A DNA stretch of 64,000 bases from Lachancea dasiensis (GCA_900074725.1 LT598454.1:564854-628853), one strand, 5' to 3'. Shown: positions 1 to 10,093, counted from the first letter of the stretch. The notes: generated from the sequence alone by a model not told the origin. Program-made: numbers and translations.

Positions 1-519
1 TCCAAAGGCATATCGAACGCGATTCTCCACCTGGCTAGGCTTTAAGGATGAATTGTTGAGGGCGCCGGAAAGACCACCCACATATAGTGTACGGTTGATT
101 TTGCGAAAAGTTCCAACACCGCCCATATCCTCTCGATAGCTCGAATGCTTCTCCCTTCCAAAACAATCCAAGACACTCGACTGTAGTGACAGTTTTGCAA
201 TATCCTCGGTCGTAGGAACATGGTGCAGGTAGCTACATTTCCTTCCCAGACAGCACATACCTTTGGAGAAATACAGGCAAAAAAAACTCTCCTTGGTCTT
301 GTCTCCCCGAGTGTACCCTTCGTGATCTGCGGGGTCGAGCTTATACGGGCTTACGAACCTACTCTGGCCACTATTTCCTTGCGACCACTTGTTATACCAC
401 ACATTAAACGTGAGGCCTGTCTGCGGTGGAATAGATGATGGCAATTCTGTCTCAGATACTTGTAGAGGAGCAGCCCTGTTCTTCCAACTGTAATCCTTTT
501 CTGATACCATGGGACTCAT
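1..519 (-). CDS. CWC2: Pre-mRNA-splicing factor Cwc2, N-terminal part (cut by window start)
   Basis: Cwc2 is an RNA-binding subunit of the Prp19-associated spliceosome complex; it contacts U6 and the intron and helps form the active site. The reverse strand reads open for 173 codons from an ATG at 519 to the first base of the window, so the C-terminal half lies outside. The visible part holds the Torus/CCCH zinc-finger region: cysteines 81, 89/90 and 95 and histidine 99 in FCLYFSKGMCCLGRKCSYLHH order. It continues through LDCFGREK and YREDMGGVGTF, and reaches the start of the RRM (TLYVGG, about residues 144-149). The next in-frame ATG is codon 4, so the start could be nine bases later. The gene is divergent from NHP2, as in S. 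cerevisiae (YDL209C/YDL208W). Identification rests on remembered family sequence and synteny; I am confident. Confidence 0.93.
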   Translation of the reverse strand, partial: MSPMVSEKDYSWKNRAAPLQVSETELPSSIPPQTGLTFNVWYNKWSQGNSGQSRFVSPYKLDPADHEGYTRGDKTKESFFCLYFSKGMCCLGRKCSYLHHVPTTEDIAKLSLQSSVLDCFGREKHSSYREDMGGVGTFRKINRTLYVGGLSGALNNSSLKPSQVENRVRYAFG

Positions 520-1456
520 GATAGATCCTCTTCTGAAGCAAATGACCTCCAAGCTGAGGAAGACTTGTGCTCAGCATTTGGCGCCAGTTTAAGTGAATGT
601 CGACTCTTCCGTAAACAATTACAGGCTCTCATCTTTAATAATACTTTGAATTATACCTACCCTGTATTGATTGATTCATGGGCCCTTTCAATTCATCGAA
701 CGCACTCTAGCAAGATGTCTTTGATGCGTTAGTCTACCGTGATACACAAGAAGAGCTCTACTATTCTGGAAGTTTTGGTTTGAAAAGCTAGCTTTCGAGC
801 GTCAGCGTCACCACTTGAATGCGCGTTTACATAGATATATCCGATTTTCAAGAATTCTAGACGGTACAAGTGGGCAGTGAACCATCGCTAAAGTCTACTA
901 GCTTTTCAGTCACTTTTTTTCGTTAAGTGAATCCATACGTGAAGCAACAAACTTTAGGTCCTTTTACGCCTACAACAAGCGAAATGAAATTTGTCAAAAG
1001 CTTCTTTGATGGGCAGGGGGATATATTAGACTAGTTGTTTCATAGCATATCAGACCAGCTTTTGGTAAGTATATAGCTCTGTACATTACAGAGCTTACGA
1101 AGGCTTTTTATATAACCTGCTGCTCCCTCAACTACTAACATTGGTAGTCACTTGATAAGGACCGTAAGTTCGTATTTTGCACAAAGAAAAAGGAGATAGC
1201 GTGCTATCAATAGTACGGGTATCTAGACTCGCGGTGTGTGATAAGAAATGATTTTGATTTGATGGCGATTAGTAAAAGTGGTCTTAATGTAGTATCATAG
1301 TGATATTGTATGAGGTCGGAGGGAGGCCTGGGTTCAAATAGATTGCTTGAGGGATGCTGCCAGGTTTCCTTCAATGCATGTAGATTGTTAATTGTCCTCC
1401 CAGGATCACAAGTTTACACAACTGACGCTCGATTCAAACCCGGAGATGTAAAAAAT
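520..1456. other. Intergenic, upstream of CWC2
   Basis: No credible gene is seen. The short open frames lack recognisable protein character. There is a 9-bp inverted repeat with a 3-base loop at 1075-1095 (AGCTCTGTA / TACAGAGCT). Weak B-box-like strings near 1338 and 1432 could be further tRNA debris, but I cannot support them. Confidence 0.5.
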
Positions 1457-1542
1457 TCTCCCGGGGGCGATTCGAACGCCCGATATCAAGATTTCGTGTG
1501 AAATTACAGTCTTGCGCCTTAAACCAACTTGGCCACCGAGAG
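1457..1542 (-). tRNA. tY(GUA): tRNA-Tyr(GUA) with intron
   Basis: On the reverse strand the sequence begins CTCTCGGTGGCCAAG and ends CCCCCGGGAGA. The 7-bp acceptor stem pairs, and the A-box and B-box (GCGTTCGAATCGCC) are intact. The anticodon is GTA in GACTGTAA. About 11 bases between GACTGTAA and ATCTTG form the intron expected in all yeast tRNA-Tyr genes; removing it leaves 75 nt. A T-run for Pol III termination lies directly downstream (1450-1456 on the + strand read as A's). Confidence 0.95.
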
Positions 1543-2068
1543 GATTAGATGTCTTGGACTTCTTGCGCAGTTATATACCAGTTGACAAAATCATCTTCTA
1601 TTCACTGTAGACAATGAAACATCCTATTCCTCTATACTACTTTCGTTACTGCTTGTCTTTGGGGTTTCAAATGTTCGTCTAGGCCATTCGCCTTGGGATT
1701 AGGCTTCATTGGAGCGAGTCAAGGTTGACGGTACTTGACTTGCTAAACTGTTTTTTTCAAATAGTTTATTGATATCGTCGAGAATACTATGAGCACTTGA
1801 TATCAGATCTAGAGCTCACAAAGCGCCTCTCTGTTGTCTCTCGCAGGCCCAAGATATGCTTTATAGCCAGGACAAATAGTTATTATTCATTCAGATTTCT
1901 GGTGGCGATAATGGGGCAATACCGTCAATTGTACCCAGCAAGATGATTGGAGGTATTGGGTGATTGAAATGACTGGCTCGGTCATATCCATATTATCACT
2001 AACCATATGAATGACTTTTTCGCACCTGTGAGCGAAGCAAACTCAGTGCGTTAGCTGGTTCGGTTATT

Positions 2069-2135
2069 GGCAGCATGGAAGAGTTGAACTCTCGGCATTT
2101 CCGCGTCTTGACCATTGGGCCATCAAATTGCCGCT
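2069..2135 (-). pseudogene. tRNA relic of uncertain identity
   Basis: The reverse strand reads TTTGATGGCCCAATGGTCAAG, which resembles a D-arm/A-box, followed about 20 bases later by GAGAGTTCAACTC, a weakened T-arm/B-box. The spacing between the two boxes is several bases too short for an anticodon arm. The acceptor ends do not pair and no anticodon can be assigned. I read it as a decayed tRNA gene in the NHP2 upstream region. Confidence 0.4.
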
Positions 2136-2185
2136 GATCTTCCGCCCTCCCCAATGATTGTGGTCACGTGCCCTTTCGTCGTCTT

Positions 2186-2218
2186 TGAAAAAAAATTTTC
2201 TTGTAGGTGCGATGAGCT
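2186..2218 (+). promoter_or_regulatory. RRPE and PAC ribosome-biogenesis promoter motifs of NHP2
   Basis: TGAAAAAAAATTTTC (2186-2200) matches the RRPE element and GCGATGAGCT (2209-2218) is a perfect PAC element. The pair lies 113-145 bp before the NHP2 ATG, the usual order and distance in ribosome-biogenesis (Ribi) genes bound by Stb3 and Dot6/Tod6. A CACGTG E-box precedes them at 2165-2170. Their position also argues that the true NHP2 start is 2331 and not an in-frame codon further upstream. Confidence 0.8.
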
Positions 2219-2330
2219 AGAGAGTTTGGGACTTGACGTTTCCAACGCTTGGTCTATTTCAGAACATTTGTTCGAAGGCGAAGGTTCTGTAATCGTATCA
2301 TCCAATATAGCCTCCCATAACGTACCGAAT

Positions 2331-2780
2331 ATGGCCAAAGACAAGTCCTCTACAACTGAAGATAACTACGATGCTAGGCTCTCCGCCGTATTGCCGTTTG
2401 CTCAGCCGCTCGCATCCAAGAAACTCAACAAGAAGGTTCTGAAGACCGTCAAGAAAGCCTCTAAGGCCAAGAATGTCAAAAGAGGTGTTAAAGAGGTCGT
2501 CAAGGCTCTCAGAAAAGGTGAGAAAGGTTTGGTGGTGGTTGCCGGTGACATTTCTCCTCCGGACGTGATCTCTCATATCCCTGTGCTGTGTGAAGACCAA
2601 TCTGTTCCATACGTTTTTGTCCCATCCAAACAGGACTTGGGCTCTGCTGGTGCCACCAAGCGCCCTACTTCGGTGGTGTTTGTGGTACCAGGCAGCAGTA
2701 AGAAGAAGGACGGTAAAGCCAAGGAGGAAGAATACAGGGAAGCATTTGACGATGTCGTTAAGGAAGTCAAATCTTTGTAA
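2331..2780 (+). CDS. NHP2: H/ACA snoRNP protein Nhp2 (L7Ae family)
   Basis: Nhp2 is a core protein of H/ACA snoRNPs, which guide rRNA pseudouridylation, in the nucleolus with Cbf5, Gar1 and Nop10. The 149-residue product (S. cerevisiae 156) starts MAKDKSSTTEDNYDARL and has the L7Ae/L30e fold. Its conserved blocks are KKVLKTVKKASKAKNVKRG, RKGEKGLVVVAGDISP and PSKQDLGSAGATKRPTSVV. The frame is open further upstream, but the 221-residue version would run through the PAC/RRPE promoter and its extra N-terminus has no family counterpart, so 2331 is chosen. A lysine-rich stretch and acidic tail are normal. The gene is divergent from CWC2, as in S. cerevisiae. Confidence 0.96.
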   Translation: MAKDKSSTTEDNYDARLSAVLPFAQPLASKKLNKKVLKTVKKASKAKNVKRGVKEVVKALRKGEKGLVVVAGDISPPDVISHIPVLCEDQSVPYVFVPSKQDLGSAGATKRPTSVVFVVPGSSKKKDGKAKEEEYREAFDDVVKEVKSL

Positions 2781-3139
2781 TAGACAGGGATATGCAATGC
2801 ATAAGTTACACGGAGTCTTTCAGCCACCAGAACGAACTAATGCGGCTAGCATCAGGATGACACTCCTGGGTGAGTGGTCGCGTGTAAGGATTTCTGGTTC
2901 AGAAAAGCTACAGTATATAACGTCACAGTATTTTGTAAAATAATAACATGTTAGAATCTAGCGATGAAATTCCCTGCTTTGTTTGTCGCTGAGGAGCAGG
3001 CCTGTGCTCCTGGTTTGATTTTCTCGCTCGTGAGTTACGGCTGGTGAGCTATGAAACGTTAAAGATAATTATTACATGGATTGTTGTCTTACCATTGAGC
3101 TCACTTGCCCATCATCTCCCTACCACGCAAGTTTAGTCC
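2781..3139. other. Intergenic NHP2-SNU56
   Basis: This stretch serves as the 3' region of NHP2 and the promoter of SNU56. No open frame, RNA gene or repeat of note is seen. Confidence 0.5.
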
Positions 3140-4525
3140 ATGGGAGTTAAGAAAAGACCACTTTCAACTGACAATGGCTCTAGAATCAGTACCAAGAGGG
3201 CAGATTCGTATGATTCGAATTCTCTATTAAGCGCTTTCAAATCTCTGGGGCGAAAGAGACCAGGAATTCAGCAAGTCATCCGTAAAAGCAGCGTCTTTGT
3301 GCCAATAACAGATACAGACATACAGTTTTATCAACACTCAAAACTCGCAAACGAAATCAAGGAAGACACTTTGCAGTTTGTACACCACCAAGATGGTTTA
3401 GCCTACATATGCATTCAGGACTTTAGTGCTCTGGAGCTCGCTTTAGCACTTGGGTTTATATTGGGCAACAAGGGCAAACGATGGTTTGCAAAAGAGAATA
3501 AGGATTCCATGGTTGTTCCTCGAAAAGTCCCTTTACGCGGAAGCTTTTATATTCATAAAACGTGTAAAGTTAACCAAAAGACCAACGACATACCCGATGG
3601 AATCACAATATCCAAATATATTCAGCTGAACGATTTCATAGAGATTTCAATTGAGCAATACGGCGTGGGTCCCTTGATGGATGCAATTATCAAGCTATCC
3701 ATTGGTATGGTATTTCGCAAGTCTCCTGCCCAAGTTAACTGCGAGTTTTCAAATAGTTTACGAGAATCAAAACTGAGAAGCCAAATCGCAATGACCACAG
3801 TTCCATTCTTAGACAAAAACCTATTGATAGATGAAGATGAACTATTCAAGAGTAATGGCCCTGCCCTACAGAAAAGTCAGGATCTATTAAATGCTTACGT
3901 GAATAGTCTGCGAGAATATAACGAAGCTATACCAACTCTGGAAAAGGGTGATAAAAATGCGTCCCGTGCCTCACCGCAGCCAGTCGTAACGAAAAAAGCA
4001 CCGGCTCCCGCATCTACGAGCCGTTACAGTGGCACCAGAAGCGTAGGTCAGTCCACCAGTAGATACGGCATGCCCAACGGAGGAAGTGCTGGTAACAACA
4101 ATGGTCGAACGCTGAACCCCCAGTCTCGAAGCTTGACCTCAAACTATCTCACTCAAGAGCAGGTCAAAGAGTATTCTATCGCTACTGTTAAAGCTTCGAT
4201 AGAGGCCGTGCAGAGCAAATCGCCTTACCAGATTCTGAAAACTTATATCAAATTCCCGCGTCACGACTATATCGACCTCCTGTACGACAAGCTCCACGAT
4301 ATGAGGCAAGAGACCAATTGTAATGTAGTCGTCATGAACTTGAATAACGTTCATGAGTCCACTTCGTGGTTTGACTCGCTGGATGTCGCCAAACACATGG
4401 AAAATGCAAAAATTACATCAGTGCCACATCCGAGCACAGTAAGGGTAGTGAGCATTGGTGGGATAGGTGAGCACAATGTAAAGGCACTTCGGCTGCTTCT
4501 AGATGTGCTGAATACCAAGGTATGA
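3140..4525 (+). CDS. SNU56: U1 snRNP component Snu56
   Basis: Snu56 (Mud10) is a yeast-specific U1 snRNP protein that acts in 5' splice-site recognition and commitment-complex formation in the nucleus. The 461-residue product (S. cerevisiae 492) carries the diagnostic C-terminal KH-like block. SPYQILKTYIKFPRHDYIDL and TNCNVVVMNLNNVHES (about 370-420) closely track the S. cerevisiae protein, and the end VRVVSIGGIGEHNVKAL is nearly the same. The middle (about 270-340) is a serine/proline/glycine-rich linker. The N-terminus is basic. It lies next to the YDR239C homologue, as YDR240C does in S. cerevisiae. PRP42, another U1 snRNP protein, lies 20 kb away in the same window. Confidence 0.93.
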   Translation: MGVKKRPLSTDNGSRISTKRADSYDSNSLLSAFKSLGRKRPGIQQVIRKSSVFVPITDTDIQFYQHSKLANEIKEDTLQFVHHQDGLAYICIQDFSALELALALGFILGNKGKRWFAKENKDSMVVPRKVPLRGSFYIHKTCKVNQKTNDIPDGITISKYIQLNDFIEISIEQYGVGPLMDAIIKLSIGMVFRKSPAQVNCEFSNSLRESKLRSQIAMTTVPFLDKNLLIDEDELFKSNGPALQKSQDLLNAYVNSLREYNEAIPTLEKGDKNASRASPQPVVTKKAPAPASTSRYSGTRSVGQSTSRYGMPNGGSAGNNNGRTLNPQSRSLTSNYLTQEQVKEYSIATVKASIEAVQSKSPYQILKTYIKFPRHDYIDLLYDKLHDMRQETNCNVVVMNLNNVHESTSWFDSLDVAKHMENAKITSVPHPSTVRVVSIGGIGEHNVKALRLLLDVLNTKV

Positions 4526-4644
4526 CAGGTTGGGAGCGCTCTTGGGACGGCACACCATTTCTCATTATGAACGTGAAGCTCATTTGGATTTGACCGATTG
4601 CCAAATTACTTGGCCGTCCCGCCAAGGTTAGAAGAGACACGAGA

Positions 4645-6732
4645 ATGAGTGAGTCAAAGTCCAAGAGAAACTCGTTTTTCTTCTTTTCGAGCAGTACCAA
4701 AGCTAGTGGTAATAAACCCGAGTTGAAAACTGCGAACGTGAAGCACATCGGCAAGTATCCCCTCAAACTCTCATCGAATAAAGAACCTTCAGAACCGGCT
4801 CTTGACTGGCGCGAACATTCAGGAAGTGGCAGCCGACAATCCACACCTCGAGCTGGTTCAAGTGATAGGAATGAAGCTTCTGACTTGCCTGTTACAAATG
4901 CTACCAACATAAAAAGGACGCGGCCACCCCCTCCTCAAGACTTTTCGTTGACATTCCCCGATGTGGAGCCGAAACTTGTTCAAACGGCATCTAGCGTGGT
5001 GCAGCCATCCTTAAGTCTACAAAATAAGGGTCATGAGCGTAAGAAATCCGAAATCGACGAATTGATGGATCATTTGGACCATTATGACCAGGACAATAGG
5101 CAGCAATTTAACGACGGTACGTCTTCCCAGCGGTCATCTTCAAGTGGAGATTTTAGAACTCCTAGTCTTGACTTACCTGACCAAACTGACAGGGACACTG
5201 AGATCAACAACCCTGATATAAGGTCATTGAATTTATCTCAGTCCAAACTAAGTTTACTTTCACACAAGGACCAAACTGGTGAGGCTATGATTTCTCCTCC
5301 GCAGCAAACCGGGCCTTTCGAGAAGTTGGCTGATCATGATGAAGATCAATTTTCTTATGCGCAGTCGCAAGGGGATTCTATTCAGGACTCTCGAGGATTT
5401 TCAAGGGTGGCCAATCAGGTAGCGAGGAGATCATCAGGATTTACTAATAATGCATTTGATGACCAACCGTATCATGCAGCAGATGACTTGTTTGACATGA
5501 ATGCCCCAGAAGACGTCTCTCTTTTTGACAGTCAGTCTCTTCTGGACAACCCACGGCAGTTCAGGGTTGTTAATGAGCATAGGCCTCACTTCATTCTCAA
5601 TGATGAAAGTAGCACAACGGACACCGATAGTTTTCTCTTCCCACCGAGAGACGCAGTGGTCCTAAGTAATCAACAGAATGACCTTAAGCTTCAAACACCC
5701 GTTAGTACCAATTTTCCAGTAGCGCCCTCCCCAACGGTTCAAGAACTTGACTACCATCAGAAAGACCTTGCTTCCAGCTCAGGTTCGGCGGCCAACGATA
5801 CTACGAGCTCCAAGAGTGGACTTGCCTCTGACTATACGCTGATGCATGCTTATAACGACCCTCAAAATGTGGCAGCAGCATCTGCTGCTCCCCGTGGACA
5901 GGGGACTGATAGGTCAGTGAGGCTTGTATCGAGTTACGTAGAAGAGCTGCGTCTCAAGTACTTTCCCACTTCTAACTCTCTTCAACCACCCCCGGATTTG
6001 CCATTTGCATTGAAAACTAAAAACACTCTCGAGCAGCCACAGAACATCAAGGTAAGGATACGCACAAGCTCTAAACAAATTGGGATCAAACATGGGAAAG
6101 CGAAACAGAAGCTCTTGTCTTTAGAGACGGCGAAGGAGGAGAACGAGTCAGTAAACTCACCGACTACTACTCTGGGGAGGGGAAAATCGGTTTCAACTCA
6201 GGTGGATCATACTCGCGAATTCCATGACCTACTTAACAAAAGCCCGTCTGGCGCGGACCTTTTTGGCGCTGATAATGCTAACTCAAACAAGCACATCGAG
6301 CTCGATGATGAGTTCGTAAATGAAGAGGACGATGGCGATTTGTATTTGCAACATATTCCAGGTGACGAGGCTTATGACAATGATGACGTTATGGCGCCAC
6401 TGCGTGAAGTCAGTGATCATGATACTACTCTGCGTTTTGCGGACAATCCGGTAGGGGGCCTTGGTGTAGGGACAGGGGAAAAGGGCCGCCTTGGCAGAAG
6501 CGATACTGTGACAAGCTACTATACGCGTAAGAATCAAAACCGTGCTCGTAGTGGGACTTTGGATGTAGACTATAGCTACAGGACCGTGGGCGTGAGTCAG
6601 AATGAAGATCCATCCGCTACAACATTTTCAGACGATAATTCTTCGGTACAGACTCCTAATCCTTTATACTACCAATCTACGTTTGGTGGAGGATTACGCG
6701 TGACAAATCAAGACCCAGCATCGGACTCGTAA
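4645..6732 (+). CDS. YDR239C-like protein of unknown function
   Basis: The 695-residue protein is largely disordered: rich in serine, aspartate, asparagine and glutamine, with no transmembrane segment or known catalytic motif. Recognisable patches include an N-terminal basic/aromatic run (SKRNSFFFFSSSTK), a proline stretch (RPPPPQDFSLTFPDVEPK, about 93-110), a block near RLVSSYVEELRLKYFPT (about 425-441) and a C-terminal GRLGRSDTVTSYYTRKNQNR. It sits between SNU56 and (across the accessory island) SEC26 on the same strand, exactly the place of S. cerevisiae YDR239C (764 residues), which was reported as possibly ribosome-associated. The identification is mainly positional, supported by length and composition. 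Confidence 0.75.
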   Translation: MSESKSKRNSFFFFSSSTKASGNKPELKTANVKHIGKYPLKLSSNKEPSEPALDWREHSGSGSRQSTPRAGSSDRNEASDLPVTNATNIKRTRPPPPQDFSLTFPDVEPKLVQTASSVVQPSLSLQNKGHERKKSEIDELMDHLDHYDQDNRQQFNDGTSSQRSSSSGDFRTPSLDLPDQTDRDTEINNPDIRSLNLSQSKLSLLSHKDQTGEAMISPPQQTGPFEKLADHDEDQFSYAQSQGDSIQDSRGFSRVANQVARRSSGFTNNAFDDQPYHAADDLFDMNAPEDVSLFDSQSLLDNPRQFRVVNEHRPHFILNDESSTTDTDSFLFPPRDAVVLSNQQNDLKLQTPVSTNFPVAPSPTVQELDYHQKDLASSSGSAANDTTSSKSGLASDYTLMHAYNDPQNVAAASAAPRGQGTDRSVRLVSSYVEELRLKYFPTSNSLQPPPDLPFALKTKNTLEQPQNIKVRIRTSSKQIGIKHGKAKQKLLSLETAKEENESVNSPTTTLGRGKSVSTQVDHTREFHDLLNKSPSGADLFGADNANSNKHIELDDEFVNEEDDGDLYLQHIPGDEAYDNDDVMAPLREVSDHDTTLRFADNPVGGLGVGTGEKGRLGRSDTVTSYYTRKNQNRARSGTLDVDYSYRTVGVSQNEDPSATTFSDDNSSVQTPNPLYYQSTFGGGLRVTNQDPASDS

Positions 6733-8014
6733 AACCAAAACTTTAATAGCATTACCGGCATGTCATACAATGTGTCTCCGGCCCCTGTCAGTATCATTTT
6801 AACGTTAAGTAGTAGTTTTTCAACATTTAAACTCATTCCGTTAACCATAATTATTTCACAGATATCTACTCAAGGCCCGATGGGTACACGAACAGTTCTC
6901 ACTACCATTTAAAGATGTGGTTAAGTACCTGATCACTAAGTAGGATTCGAATGGAGTGCTGGTTTTTTGCATTGAGCTGTAGATTGATTGATTATCATTA
7001 TCTGGGTTAAAAGCCATTAAAACTTTGAATTGAGGCAAGGAAGAAAAAGTGGTAGTAAATAGTAAGATATAATTGTTGACTCATCCTCTTCGCGGAATAC
7101 ACAAAAGTTAAATACCTGATGGTACTGAAGCTGGATACTGGGTGGGGCTGAGCTGCAGCGGGCACCACCGGAGCCGGAGAAGGTAGGACTCAAGGGGAGT
7201 GGTGAGAAAGCGAGACACACGTGATAAATATTTGTGTCACTTGGATATCACCTACGGTGGTCAGCGTCAGGAAAATGTGACACAGCGGAAGAGAGTGATA
7301 TCGCAGCAAAGTCGAGCGAAGCGACTCAGTAGAGACACCCGACTAGTGTCCCATGGGATCTGCGACCGACGGGTTATTAGAATGGAGGACTGCCCACTGT
7401 TCCATCCAAAACCTCCAAGTGAGACTCGTATAGTAGACAGAAAGAGCTAAGACATCGAAACATAGGAGTTGATGGAAGCCATTGTCCAGTGTGTGGAAGC
7501 CATTGTATTGAGGTGGCACCCCTTCTTCGCTACCTTGTTCCAGATTTTCCCACAGAAAACCGGTGTCTCGCCGATCGCACGTCGCACGCACAATACGCAC
7601 CTCGCTCACACACGATTCACCTCCGCGTCCTCACTGATAAAACGGGTCGCATCCCATCATTGCTGTGATGTGACGTTGCTCTTATCACTTCAAAGTTAGG
7701 AGCTGGGATAATAGCAGCTGGATAGTAAATAATTCTACATACAGGTATATATAAGGGGCATTCCCGAAACATGCCAGCTGACCTCTACGATGGCAGCCAT
7801 AGAGCCATTGATAGATACTCATAAGTGTCGACTTTCTTAGTGGCGACTTCCTGATCCCATCTATCTCAAGGCTTTTACTGTAGTTTTTCTGTTTCAGTTG
7901 TGTCAGCTTACCATTCTACGCATATATTTCTAACATAATGAGATACCTGAATTGTGATAAGTATGCCAAACGTGACAAGTAAGTCAAAAGTCTTTATGTG
8001 AGTAAACTATACGA
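6733..8014. other. Intergenic between convergent genes; start of accessory island
   Basis: A 1.28-kb gap between two convergent genes is unusually long for this genome. Several open frames of 60-90 codons overlap on both strands around 7.2-7.7 kb, but none looks like a protein. A short direct repeat, TGGAAGCCATTGT, occurs twice within 35 bp near 7473 and 7494. I see no gene here; it may be decayed sequence. Confidence 0.4.
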
Positions 8015-9616
8015 TTATTTGGCATAAGCCTCGACCAGCCTTTCTAAACCGCTGGAAAGCCTCTTGGAAGCTTCCTGTAGCTCTTCGTCATTGGCAGCAT
8101 AGGCATAGGTGACTCTCAAAAATTGAGATCTGTGGAATGAAAACTTCTTGCAAACAGCCATGTTCACCCCCTGGACAGCTTGAACGCCCTCTTCCATGAA
8201 TTTATAGCCTAGGACTCTCATTGCTTCTTCGGGCTTATCAAGGTTAGGGATTTTATCTAGGTTTAACTGCAAAAACGCAAACATACCAGCAGAGACGGGG
8301 ACTAAAGTGAAGAGCCCTTTTTGGAAAGCAGGTGTTGCCTGGAGAGCTTCAAATAGGACATTTCTGCGGTGAGTATATTGGCCAGCGACTTTCATCACCC
8401 ACGAAAGCCAAGCTTCCACGGCAGAGTCAAAGCTATGGGCCCATTTTTGAATTACATTATGGACCACAGCTTGCGAAACACCACTTGGGGCCCTGGTAGA
8501 TACTTCCTCAAATTCAACAAGTTTAGAGATGAAGTACTTGTTGGCCACGATGAAGCTGAGCCTGAGTCCCGGGAAAAAGACTTTGGAGAAGGTTTCACAC
8601 CGGATTACGCGACCTGACGTATCCAAAGTTATGAAAGATTTGGCAAGAACTTCGGAGCGGTATTGCTCGATTGTGTAGCCGCCATGTTCGTACGGATTGA
8701 ATCTAGGATTTTGCGAGTCGTAGAATGGGAATCTCAAGTAGCCATAAGGATCATCTTCCACAATCAAGAAGTCATGTTTCTCCGCCAAAGCGTAAATTTC
8801 CTTTCTTTTGGCCAAGGACAAAGTCATACCTGTGGGATTTTGACCAGTAGGAATCGTGTATAGCAAGCGTGGCTTTGGCAAGTGCGCATGCTCGCTTTCT
8901 GACCAATTGTCTAGCAAATTCGCCAGATATTCAGTATCGATACCTTGAACTTCTGGGTCAGAGCTGCTGTTACCCTTGATAGGGATTGCAGTGGCACCAG
9001 TGGAACTTATGTTGGACAAAGTCGGGGGAAAGGTGAATTCCTCCACAAGCACGGTGGTGGAATGGTCGGATAGGGTCTCGAAGACCTTGAAAAGAGAATC
9101 TGAGGATCCATTGGCAAAAGTCAGGTCCCATTCGTCGTAGGCAGGAGGGTGCACGGAGGATATGAAGTCGCGGCAAAAGTCCACCAATGGAGTGAGACCA
9201 CGGGTTTGGTTGTATTGGAACCCGGATTGGATGGGGATGCTAGAGGAGCCTGCGGGCTCGTAGCGCCAGATGTCAACCATGGACCCATCAGAAAACTTCT
9301 GGGACACCAAATCGCGCTCGTTGTGAGGGGCAGGTTTTCCAGCGTCGGAGGTTTCCTTGGGGGGCCGCGAATCGTGGTCACGATGCAGTCTGGGCGATCT
9401 GAAGCCGTAGTCTTGGTGCTCAAAAGGGTGGTCCAGGACATTCAAATGCACGGATTCCACAGGGAACAGGCCTTCGTTGGGCATACCCGCGCCGAGGTCA
9501 ATGGGTTTGGGGTGTGGTTTCACGAAATCCGGAACTGTTACGTGCCAGAATGGGGTGAACTTGCGGGCATCTGCTCTGTAGGACAGGAAGCGCTTATAAC
9601 GAGCCTCCAGGGACAT
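8015..9616 (-). CDS. ARO9: Aromatic aminotransferase II (Aro9)
   Basis: Aro9 is a cytosolic PLP enzyme that transaminates tryptophan, phenylalanine and tyrosine, the first step of the Ehrlich pathway. The 533-residue product (S. cerevisiae 513) has the class I/II aminotransferase fold. GAGMPNEGLFPVES lies near residue 43, the TIPTGQNPTGMT substrate loop near 255, VEDDPYGYLRFP near 285, and the PLP lysine in ETFSKVFFPGLRLSF near 344. The ending YAYAANDEELQEASKRLSSG is typical. The wording matches Aro9 better than Aro8 (for example GMPNE, SSDSLFKVFETL, MAVC). I looked upstream for the Aro80 site pattern (paired CCG with an ATTTR core) and saw no clear copy. It lies in the accessory island, away from its S. 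cerevisiae neighbourhood. Confidence 0.9.
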   Translation of the reverse strand: MSLEARYKRFLSYRADARKFTPFWHVTVPDFVKPHPKPIDLGAGMPNEGLFPVESVHLNVLDHPFEHQDYGFRSPRLHRDHDSRPPKETSDAGKPAPHNERDLVSQKFSDGSMVDIWRYEPAGSSSIPIQSGFQYNQTRGLTPLVDFCRDFISSVHPPAYDEWDLTFANGSSDSLFKVFETLSDHSTTVLVEEFTFPPTLSNISSTGATAIPIKGNSSSDPEVQGIDTEYLANLLDNWSESEHAHLPKPRLLYTIPTGQNPTGMTLSLAKRKEIYALAEKHDFLIVEDDPYGYLRFPFYDSQNPRFNPYEHGGYTIEQYRSEVLAKSFITLDTSGRVIRCETFSKVFFPGLRLSFIVANKYFISKLVEFEEVSTRAPSGVSQAVVHNVIQKWAHSFDSAVEAWLSWVMKVAGQYTHRRNVLFEALQATPAFQKGLFTLVPVSAGMFAFLQLNLDKIPNLDKPEEAMRVLGYKFMEEGVQAVQGVNMAVCKKFSFHRSQFLRVTYAYAANDEELQEASKRLSSGLERLVEAYAK

Positions 9617-9733
9617 TGTGTGGGATGAGACGGGCCAAGTTGATCTAGGTACTTGATTCGCAGCTGTGCAGTGTATAGTCGTCCTGGGAAAGAGGATAAA
9701 GGGCGCCTTTATAGTGGTGGTCGTGGATGTTGG

Positions 9734-10093
9734 CTAATCGTAGACCTGTGTGTCATCAGCACTCTTGTACAAAGTGATCTCGTTCAATTGCCCAATCTGG
9801 CGTTTCAGGGCCGATACCGCGAAATGACCCTGTGTCACTGTGGACGACATGTAACGGCGAAGCTTGTCCTGAAGCTTGACAAAATAGCGTTTCCCAGCAG
9901 TGAGTGCCCGCAGCCAGCCTCTAATTGAAACAGGCCTGGTGCTATGCTTCCTAGCTACGACCAGGGTGGGCCCTGTATGCTCTCGCAAGGTATGTGTTTG
10001 TCCAATTATATCGTGTTGTACGAGTATGTCTTCTTCAGCCCAACGCTTTTCGTCGTCGTCGCCGCCGTCAGTCTCACCATCGCTGATATTCAT
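9734..10093 (-). CDS. Possible small gene of unknown function upstream of ARO9
   Basis: An open frame of 119 codons starts at an ATG at 10093 (the frame is open 23 codons further, without another ATG). It begins MNISDGETDGGDDDEKR, an acidic patch. A basic segment follows, with RGWLRALTAGKRYFVKLQDK and then LRRYMSSTVTQG. I do not recognise the family. The acidic-then-basic layout looks more protein-like than most chance frames. However, frames of similar length are open on the opposite strand, and the region also has to hold the ARO9 promoter. Same strand as ARO9, 117 bp upstream of its start. Confidence 0.3.
   Translation of the reverse strand: MNISDGETDGGDDDEKRWAEEDILVQHDIIGQTHTLREHTGPTLVVARKHSTRPVSIRGWLRALTAGKRYFVKLQDKLRRYMSSTVTQGHFAVSALKRQIGQLNEITLYKSADDTQVYD

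Noticed and set aside
2115-2330. 72-codon N-terminal extension of NHP2
   Set aside because: In frame but spans the RRPE/PAC promoter and has no counterpart in the family; ATG 2331 matches the known start.
4413-4910. 165-codon antisense frame across SNU56 end and the YDR239C homologue
   Set aside because: Shadow of the two real genes on the other strand.
9617-9733. Aro80 binding sites before ARO9
   Set aside because: CCG triplets occur but none with the spacing and ATTTR core of the known site.
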